Below the pieces are notes generated by a model. That model made no database searches. It saw nothing but the letters and a program-made list of their open reading frames with translations, and was not told where the DNA came from. Below are positions 22,921 to 27,767 of a stretch of 27,767 bases of DNA, piece after piece; position 1 is the stretch's first letter, and each line of letters starts with the position of its first letter. The stretch is taken from the NCBI GenBank assembly GCA_046483125.1, contig JAWODU010000033.1:1-27767 (forward strand). The letters are read 5' to 3'. The position numbers and the translations under genes are program-made. The stretch comes from JAWODU01 sp046483125 (GTDB lineage: Bacteria > Verrucomicrobiota > Kiritimatiellia > UBA8416 > JAWODU01).

Positions 22921-24384
22921 ATGCAACCCAACATACTCTGGATAACCACCGATCAGCAGCGCTACGATACGATTCATGCGCTCGGCAACGAACATATCAA
23001 CACCCCGAACCTGGATCGGCTCTGTGCCGAAGGAACCGCGTTCAAGCACGCCTGTTCGCAGAGCCCCATCTGCACGCCGAGTCGAACGAGCTTCCTGACG
23101 GGGCTGTATCCCGACACGATACATGCCAACATCAACGGCAACGACTACTTTCCGGAAAGCGAGCGCGTGAAACTTATCACCCGCCGCCTCGCCGATGCCG
23201 GCTACGACTGCGGGTTGTCCGGGAAACTGCATATCGCATCCGCATGGAATGGTGTCGAGAAACGCTGTGACGACGGCTACAGCCGTTTCTGGTACAGCCA
23301 CGGCCCGCTGCAGGGACACGGCGCCCGCGCGAACCGGTACATGGCATGGGTGGAAGAACAGGGCATGTTCGACCGCGTGTTTGCCGAGCAGGCCGTCCCG
23401 GACCCCAACAGGCCGAGGCCGAGCGGGGTCGACACAAAGCGCTACAGCTATCAGCCCGACATCCCGGCGAAATACCACCAGACAACCTGGTGTTGTGACA
23501 GGGCCATCGAGTTCATGAACGAGAAGCGCGAAGGACCGTGGCTGATGAGCGTCAACATCTTCGATCCCCATCCGCCATTCGATGCGCCGAAGAGCTACAC
23601 CGAACGCTACAATCCCGAGGATCTGCCCCCGCCGCTCTTCCGGGAAACCGACCTGCAGGTCCAGGCACGGCTGAAGACGCACATCTTCCAGAGTATCAGC
23701 GGGAAACCGGGTCCGGCCCAGCGGAAGAACAAGGCTTCCTACTACGGGATGATCGAACTGATCGACGAAAATGTCGGGCGGATACTGGATGAGCTGGAAC
23801 GAACCGGCCAGCGCGAGAACACCGTGGTCATCTTCACCAGCGATCACGGCGAGATGCTGGGCGACCACGGGCTGACCCTGAAAGGCTGCCGGTTCTACGA
23901 AGGCGCCGTACGGGTCCCGTTGATTGTGAGTTGCCCGGGTCAATTCCAGGCCGGCCGGGTCTGCGACGCGCTGGTCGAACTCACCGACATCGCGCCCACG
24001 CTGGCGGAACTGGGCGGGATCGATCTTCTGTGGACACAGGGTCGCTCGCTCCTGCCGATCCTTACCGGCAGCGATCCCGACTTCGCGCCGCACGAGTACG
24101 TCCGCTGCGAGTTCTACGACACAATCGACATGCACGCCCCGGACGCGCCGGAGAAGCATGTTCCGTCGTTCGCCACCATGTACCGTGACGCGCGCTGGAA
24201 GCTCTGTGTCTACCACGGAAACGAGTACGGCGAGCTGTACGATCTGGAAAACGATCCGGACGAATTCAAGAATCTGTGGGATGACCCCGCATCGCAAGGA
24301 TGCAAGTGCACGTTGCTCAAACGCAGCTTCGATGCCGCCATGTGCGCAACCGATCCCGGCCCGGAGCGGATAGGCCGGTACTGA
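22921..24384 (+). CDS. S1-family sulfatase, TDQQR subtype
   Basis: A 487-residue sulfatase with ITTDQQRYDTIHALG (8-22), signature CTPSR at 51-55 with Cys51 the formylglycine precursor, SGKLHIAS near 100-107, FTSDHGEMLGDHGL near 304-317, and LYDLENDPDEFKNLW near the C-terminus. The order and spacing are those of choline-sulfatase-like enzymes of the S1 family. GGGGGAG at 22902-22908 lies 12 bases upstream of ATG 22921; the in-frame ATG at 22870 overlaps the preceding ATPase gene and would add 17 unrelated residues. There is no signal peptide. It begins 41 bases after the ATPase and may be read from that gene's promoter. Confidence 0.94.
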   Translation: MQPNILWITTDQQRYDTIHALGNEHINTPNLDRLCAEGTAFKHACSQSPICTPSRTSFLTGLYPDTIHANINGNDYFPESERVKLITRRLADAGYDCGLSGKLHIASAWNGVEKRCDDGYSRFWYSHGPLQGHGARANRYMAWVEEQGMFDRVFAEQAVPDPNRPRPSGVDTKRYSYQPDIPAKYHQTTWCCDRAIEFMNEKREGPWLMSVNIFDPHPPFDAPKSYTERYNPEDLPPPLFRETDLQVQARLKTHIFQSISGKPGPAQRKNKASYYGMIELIDENVGRILDELERTGQRENTVVIFTSDHGEMLGDHGLTLKGCRFYEGAVRVPLIVSCPGQFQAGRVCDALVELTDIAPTLAELGGIDLLWTQGRSLLPILTGSDPDFAPHEYVRCEFYDTIDMHAPDAPEKHVPSFATMYRDARWKLCVYHGNEYGELYDLENDPDEFKNLWDDPASQGCKCTLLKRSFDAAMCATDPGPERIGRY

Positions 24385-24403
24385 TCATTTCGGCATACGC
24401 TCC

Positions 24404-25115
24404 TTATTGCAGAGACGGGGGCGCCTGTCCGTCGCCGGTGGACTCGCCTTCAAGCAGCCACGCCAGGTTGAAACGGACGAAGTGCCCGAGGCCGGCCGGG
24501 CCGATGGTTCCCTTGCGATTCTGCCAGCGTTCGAAGAGCAGGAAGATCCAGCCTTCGCTCGGCGTTCCCGGCCAGCCGGCGGCAAGGGATGAATAAGCGG
24601 CGGGTCCTTCGTCGAAAAGGCGCTTCACGGGCCAAGAGACGCCGCCGTCGAAGCTGGCCCACACAGTCATCAGGTGGCGTGTATGCCCTTCCTGGTCGGC
24701 ATTGCTGTAGATGAGAACATCGCGGCCGGGCAACTCAAGGCGCTTCAGGCCGCCGGCCATGCCAAAATGACCGTTGTAGCAGGCCGCCTTGCGTTCTTCG
24801 CCGCGGTAGCGGGGACCGTCGGGAAGATTCCTGTGATAGGCGGGGTCAACCCACGTTTCGCCGCCGTCACGGCTCCATGCGAACAGGCGGCAGGCGGTGC
24901 GTTTCTCGTCCCCGGTAAAGAAGTGCTTGCGTGAACTGTAGTAGAGGACCCCGTCCGTACGTTCGACAATTGCGCCTTCGCCGGTGCCGTTCACCGGGAA
25001 GGGAGCGCTTGCATGCCAGGTCCTGCCGTGGTCGCCGCTGTAGACGGCCGCGTTATAGCCGTCCGCCTTGCCGTACACGCGCACGGGCCTGAAGTACTTG
25101 TCTGCACCGCGGTCT
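24404..25115 (-). pseudogene. 5'-truncated sialidase/BNR-repeat gene
   Basis: The frame from GTG 25084 encodes 226 residues that match only the C-terminal half of a sialidase propeller: Asp-boxes YSGDHGRTW, WSRDGGETW and ASFDGGVSW, an Arg in YYSSRKHFF, and the catalytic-type Tyr in AAYSSLAAG followed by LLFER. The FRIP motif, the first blades and the acid/base Asp are missing. The homologous reading continues upstream of GTG 25084 as GADKYFRPV right to the stop codon of the LamG gene (25116), in a different frame, so the missing 5' half was lost at or near that junction. No ribosome binding site or good start is present. A short functional protein is possible but unlikely. Confidence 0.7.
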
Positions 25116-26936
25116 TTACTCGGCTTTGGCCTCGGGGTGATACTTATCGCGCCATTCTGCGGTTACCTGCTTGATTCGTTCACTCGGCGCCTTGATCGAG
25201 TGGTAGATGATTTCGTCAATAATGATCGCCGGACGCTGACCGTGGTAGACCAAATAATCCTCCGGGATGCCGATTTCGAGATATAGCGGTTCAACATGAT
25301 CCAGGACATCCACGTTGCGCTTCAGCATCGCCCGCCACTGGAGCTCGCCAAACCGCATGGCACGGAAGGCCCCTGCCGGGTCGCCCTTCTTCGCGTCACC
25401 CCAGCCGTTTTCCTTGAGGACATCTTCGCGCGACCACGACCACGCGAAGTGACTCCAGGTGCCCGGCTGTAGCCACCCCTTTCCGCAGAACATCGACGCC
25501 CGCGGAAGATCAGCTTCCATGAATACGACCGTTTTGCCATTACGCCTGTCGCGCCCGAAAAAGCGCACAATGCTCATATACTTTCCCGCCCACGACATAC
25601 CTTCGCCGAAAGCCGTGTTGTTGTCCCAGTTCACAGGCTGGAACCACAATTCAAAAGTGCCTTCGTGCAGGGGCAATCCCTCAATAGGGATACGCGGAAA
25701 ACCCATGGCCGGATCCACCAGGACGGCCTTTCCAAACGGCGCATCGACCTGGTAATCCTCAAACGAGGCGTAACCGCCCAGGTCCCATTCCAGCTCGATT
25801 GCCCCCTCGGGGTGCACGGTAAGCGCGGGACTTTCGAAGCCTATGTGGAAAACCCGCACGTCCTTCTCGAAACACGGCGGACCGAATGGAACCGGTCGCG
25901 GATGATCGACGGGGTCAAATTGAGGCCAATCCTCGCGAATGCAATAACGCCGGCGCGATGCCACGCGAATGTCGTCCATAAGTCCGGTGTAAACGGCAGA
26001 CCCGTCGGCATCGGCGCCGATGTGCAGTCCTCCGTTTTCGGCGACGAGAAGGGGGTAAGAGAATGAATGTCCCTTGCCCTTGTGCCGTGCGACAACCCGG
26101 CCGTTCACTGCCAGGCGGAATTCGGGCTTGGGGAAACGGCCCCCGGAGACCCAGAGATAACAGGCGATGTGGCTCCATTCGCCGGCGGAAACTGCAGACT
26201 CCGACGTGATGTGAGTGCGTTCCGTTGCCTGCCGTTTCGCGTACCAGCTTGCCCGCAGACGGCCGTCCGGCAGAAGACGCAGTTGCGCGCCTGCGCGACT
26301 GCCGATCAGGCAGGTCGACTTCTCCGGGAGCGCCGCCGGCTTGAACCAGCCGTCGATGGTCCGTCTTCCGCCCGCGTTGCCGAGTGTAACGTACAGGCCC
26401 TGTTTACCGGTAAACTCCAGCCCCTTGCCGAATTTCCCGTCGGGTACCCTGCGGACACCTTCGGGAAGATCAAGAACTCCCAGGTTCGGACTGTAATCAT
26501 AGAGCTTGCCTTCCGGGGCTTTTTCATCGCGGTTCCGTCCGTCCCGCTGTTTCAGTTCCTTTTCCTGCTGTGCTCTGACATCCCCCATCAACCCGCCGAG
26601 CGCACCCGTGGAAGGAGCCTCACTGAAAAGGTCATCAATACCGCCTTCGACCAAGGGGTCTTCTTCCGGTGGATTTTCCTTCTCAAGCCTGGCATTGCCG
26701 GTACGCGTCCACGCGTGTTCCCGGGGCGGACCGCAGTGCAGGAGCAAGGCTGTCCCGTGATCGGCCCGCGCCTCGCGCCACCATATGTGATAGTAGGCAA
26801 AGCCTTCCCGGTTTTTGAAATGCGACGTTCGCCCCCCTTCCCCCCGCAGAGGTACCAGGCATACCGCCGCCGCAACCCACGCGAGAAGCAGACGCTGGAG
26901 ACGGGTGCCTGTTCCGTGAAACCTGTTTGAATTCAT
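25116..26936 (-). CDS. Secreted protein with two LamG/concanavalin A-like domains
   Basis: A 606-residue exported protein. The N-terminus has a basic stretch and a hydrophobic core (LLLAWVAAAVCLVPL) typical of a signal peptide. A first lectin-like domain covers about 150-330 (GKGLEFTGKQGLYVTLG, TIDGWFKPA, GEWSHIACYLW, YTGLMDDIRVASRRR), and a second about 400-570 (GTFELWFQPVNWDN, TWSHFAWSWS, IIDEIIYHS). These LamG-type beta-sandwiches usually bind glycans or proteins outside the cell; no catalytic residues are visible. ATG 26936 is preferred over the TTG at 26948. The low-complexity acidic segment at about 85-130 (PPEEDPLVEGGIDDLF) looks like a linker. Transcribed divergently from the arylsulfotransferase-like fragment. 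Confidence 0.8.
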   Translation of the reverse strand: MNSNRFHGTGTRLQRLLLAWVAAAVCLVPLRGEGGRTSHFKNREGFAYYHIWWREARADHGTALLLHCGPPREHAWTRTGNARLEKENPPEEDPLVEGGIDDLFSEAPSTGALGGLMGDVRAQQEKELKQRDGRNRDEKAPEGKLYDYSPNLGVLDLPEGVRRVPDGKFGKGLEFTGKQGLYVTLGNAGGRRTIDGWFKPAALPEKSTCLIGSRAGAQLRLLPDGRLRASWYAKRQATERTHITSESAVSAGEWSHIACYLWVSGGRFPKPEFRLAVNGRVVARHKGKGHSFSYPLLVAENGGLHIGADADGSAVYTGLMDDIRVASRRRYCIREDWPQFDPVDHPRPVPFGPPCFEKDVRVFHIGFESPALTVHPEGAIELEWDLGGYASFEDYQVDAPFGKAVLVDPAMGFPRIPIEGLPLHEGTFELWFQPVNWDNNTAFGEGMSWAGKYMSIVRFFGRDRRNGKTVVFMEADLPRASMFCGKGWLQPGTWSHFAWSWSREDVLKENGWGDAKKGDPAGAFRAMRFGELQWRAMLKRNVDVLDHVEPLYLEIGIPEDYLVYHGQRPAIIIDEIIYHSIKAPSERIKQVTAEWRDKYHPEAKAE

Positions 26937-26982
26937 ATCTTGTAACAAATCCTTTGGAATGCTGAAATACAGGCCGAGGTAT

Positions 26983-27012
26983 ATTATTGTCGAATGATGA
27001 AAGGATAGTCAA
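26983..27012 (-). promoter_or_regulatory. Candidate promoter of the LamG gene
   Basis: On the minus strand TTGACT (27012-27007) and AATAAT (26988-26983) are 18 bases apart, giving a leader of about 40 bases. The -35 overlaps the start codon of the divergent gene at 27012, and the -10 region overlaps the TATATT/TATTAT (26980-26987) that could serve that gene, so the two promoters would compete. Confidence 0.4.
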
Positions 27013-27665
27013 TGAAGACAGTCTACCCTGTCGGCACGACGCTGTATAAGCCGGATAAATGCTTTAACGGATATACATTACTATTCAACAAGCTGGACGT
27101 TAAACTCATAGACATGAACGGGCGGACGGCGCACAGCTGGGAGCTGGACACGGAACTTTACGAGTACGGTACCAGCCGGACCCATCTCCTCGACAACGGG
27201 CACATCATCGCACTGCGCGGGAGCATGACGTCAAATGACGGCGTTATTGACGAATACGACTGGGACGGAAACCTCGTCTGGCGTTATATCCCGGAGGGAA
27301 AAATCCCTCACACACGGCTGTTGGGCCCTCATCACGACGTATGGCGGAAGCAGAACGGCAACACGCTCCTGATCTGCCGCGAAGCGGTCCCGGAAAAGTA
27401 CCTTAAAGAAGTAAGGAACCCGCTCTGGCAAAACCAGGAAATCTGCGGCGATACCATCCTGGAAGTGAACCCCGACGGAGAAACCGTGTGGGAATGGCAA
27501 AGCCACGGTCATCTCGACATCAACCACTACCGCCTGCTCGCCAGCCCGGACTGGTTCGCGGGCCCTTACAACAGTACCGTTGTTGACTGGACCCAGAAGC
27601 AGCGCCCAGGTCAGGGCGTGTGCAGTCAGCACGGCCCAACTGTCGGCCATGATCAGGAAGGTTGA
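27012..27665 (+). pseudogene. Arylsulfotransferase-like (ASST) gene, 5' fragment
   Basis: The 217-residue frame matches the N-terminal part of the ASST/PQQ-propeller family: GYTLLFNKLDVKLIDMNG near 20-37, HSWELD, EYDWDGNLVWRY near 79-90, LGPHHDVWRKQNGNTLLICR near 103-122, ILEVNPDGETVWEWQSHGHLD near 148-168, and DWTQ near 193. Family members are normally far longer (350-500 residues) and go on after DWT with further blades. Here homology stops at about 27597, followed by 23 unrelated residues and a stop. AAGGA lies seven bases before the ATG. ASST enzymes move sulfate between phenolic esters, a theme that fits the sulfatases, but this copy cannot form a complete propeller. Confidence 0.65.
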
Positions 27666-27720
27666 TCGGGAGGCAGGTAAAATAGTTGTCGAACTGCCGG
27701 AAGGTCTACTTGACCTCTAA
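27649..27720 (+). pseudogene. rimM: 3' remnant of rimM (16S rRNA processing factor)
   Basis: In a frame different from the ASST fragment, the last 23 codons before a TAA read in part VDREAGKIVVELPEGLLDL. RimM proteins characteristically end in a VD-x-E-x-x-x-I-x-V-x-x-PEGLLD-like sequence, and rimM normally lies directly upstream of trmD, as here. The rest of the roughly 170-codon gene is absent from the window: the upstream sequence is the ASST fragment. Either rimM was broken by a rearrangement or the contig is chimeric at this point. Identification rests on a short stretch plus gene order. Confidence 0.55.
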
Positions 27721-27735
27721 AGGAGTAACTGGGCG

Positions 27736-27767
27736 ATGGTTATCGATTTAATAACAATATTTCCCGG
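27736..27767 (+). CDS. trmD: Start of trmD (tRNA guanine-N1 methyltransferase), cut by the window edge
   Basis: Only ten full codons are present, MVIDLITIFP, which match the typical TrmD opening (M-x-I-D-x-x-T-x-F-P). AAAGGAG at about 27719-27725 lies ten bases upstream and the gene follows a RimM-type C-terminus by 15 bases, the usual rimM-trmD order of the rpsP operon. TrmD places m1G37 in tRNA and is an essential housekeeping enzyme. The call depends strongly on the neighbour. Confidence 0.5.
   Translation, partial: MVIDLITIFP

Noticed and set aside
22780..24297. Long minus-strand open frame (505 codons) opposite the fifth sulfatase
   Set aside because: Antisense to a sulfatase with all active-site motifs; such mirror frames arise from the GC-rich codon pattern.
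21728..24384. DUF4143 ATPase plus sulfatase as a defence or toxin-antitoxin unit
   Set aside because: No nuclease, methylase, antitoxin or other defence partner is adjacent; the sulfatase is an ordinary catabolic enzyme.
1..27767. CRISPR array, tRNA, rRNA or riboswitch
   Set aside because: I looked for regularly spaced repeats and for conserved RNA gene sequences by eye and saw none; a covariance-model scan would be needed to exclude small RNAs.

Overview
The window most likely comes from a PVC-group bacterium (Kiritimatiellota, Lentisphaerota or a related Verrucomicrobiota/Planctomycetota lineage) that degrades sulfated glycans. The evidence is five S1-type sulfatase genes in 27.8 kb, alongside a GH50-like glycosidase, a sialate O-acetylesterase, sialidases, a URO-D paralogue, FAD oxidoreductases, a LacI/AraC hybrid (XylR-type) regulator and a LamG protein. 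The DNA is GC-rich and has no ribosomal RNA, tRNA or CRISPR array. The taxonomic placement is inference from gene content only.

Layout. 1-276: no recognisable gene, ending in a promoter candidate. 277-1830 (+): sulfatase. 1867-2238 (-): single-domain response regulator. 2403-3545 (+): XylR-type regulator. 3546-4001: about 450 bp without a convincing gene. 4002-6080 (+): GH50/agarase-like glycoside hydrolase. 6167-7531 (-): sulfatase. 7746-8612 (+): secreted MORN-repeat protein. On the minus strand, reading leftwards from 14867, come an intact RAYT transposable element (13784-14867), a URO-D family protein, a sulfatase, and a secreted sialate O-acetylesterase with a CBM9-like tail. On the plus strand, 14960-21569 is a tightly spaced five-gene run: nucleoside hydrolase, sialidase, two FAD-dependent oxidoreductases, sulfatase. 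Next come a DUF4143 ATPase with its own promoter (21728-22879) and a fifth sulfatase (22921-24384). A 5'-truncated sialidase (24404-about 25115, -) and a secreted LamG protein (25116-26936, -) follow. The right edge holds an arylsulfotransferase-like 5' fragment (27012-27665) that runs into the last codons of rimM, followed by the first codons of trmD.

How the genes may work together. The window reads as a patchwork of small sulfated-glycan utilisation cassettes. The esterase and the LamG protein carry export signals and could act outside the cytoplasm. None of the five sulfatases, the intact sialidase or the GH50-like enzyme shows a signal peptide, and in three sulfatases an in-frame stop just before the start codon rules one out. 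That suggests desulfation and hydrolysis of imported oligosaccharides inside the cell. No transporter and no sulfatase-maturing enzyme lie in the window. The FAD oxidoreductases and the URO-D paralogue probably modify a sugar or aglycone product, but their substrates cannot be read from sequence.

The points most worth a second look are the RAYT insertion immediately upstream of the URO-D operon, the URO-D protein without the usual zinc ligands, the five-gene cassette with two FAD enzymes, two apparently leaderless starts sharing the same 11-mer, and the rimM/trmD junction at the right edge.
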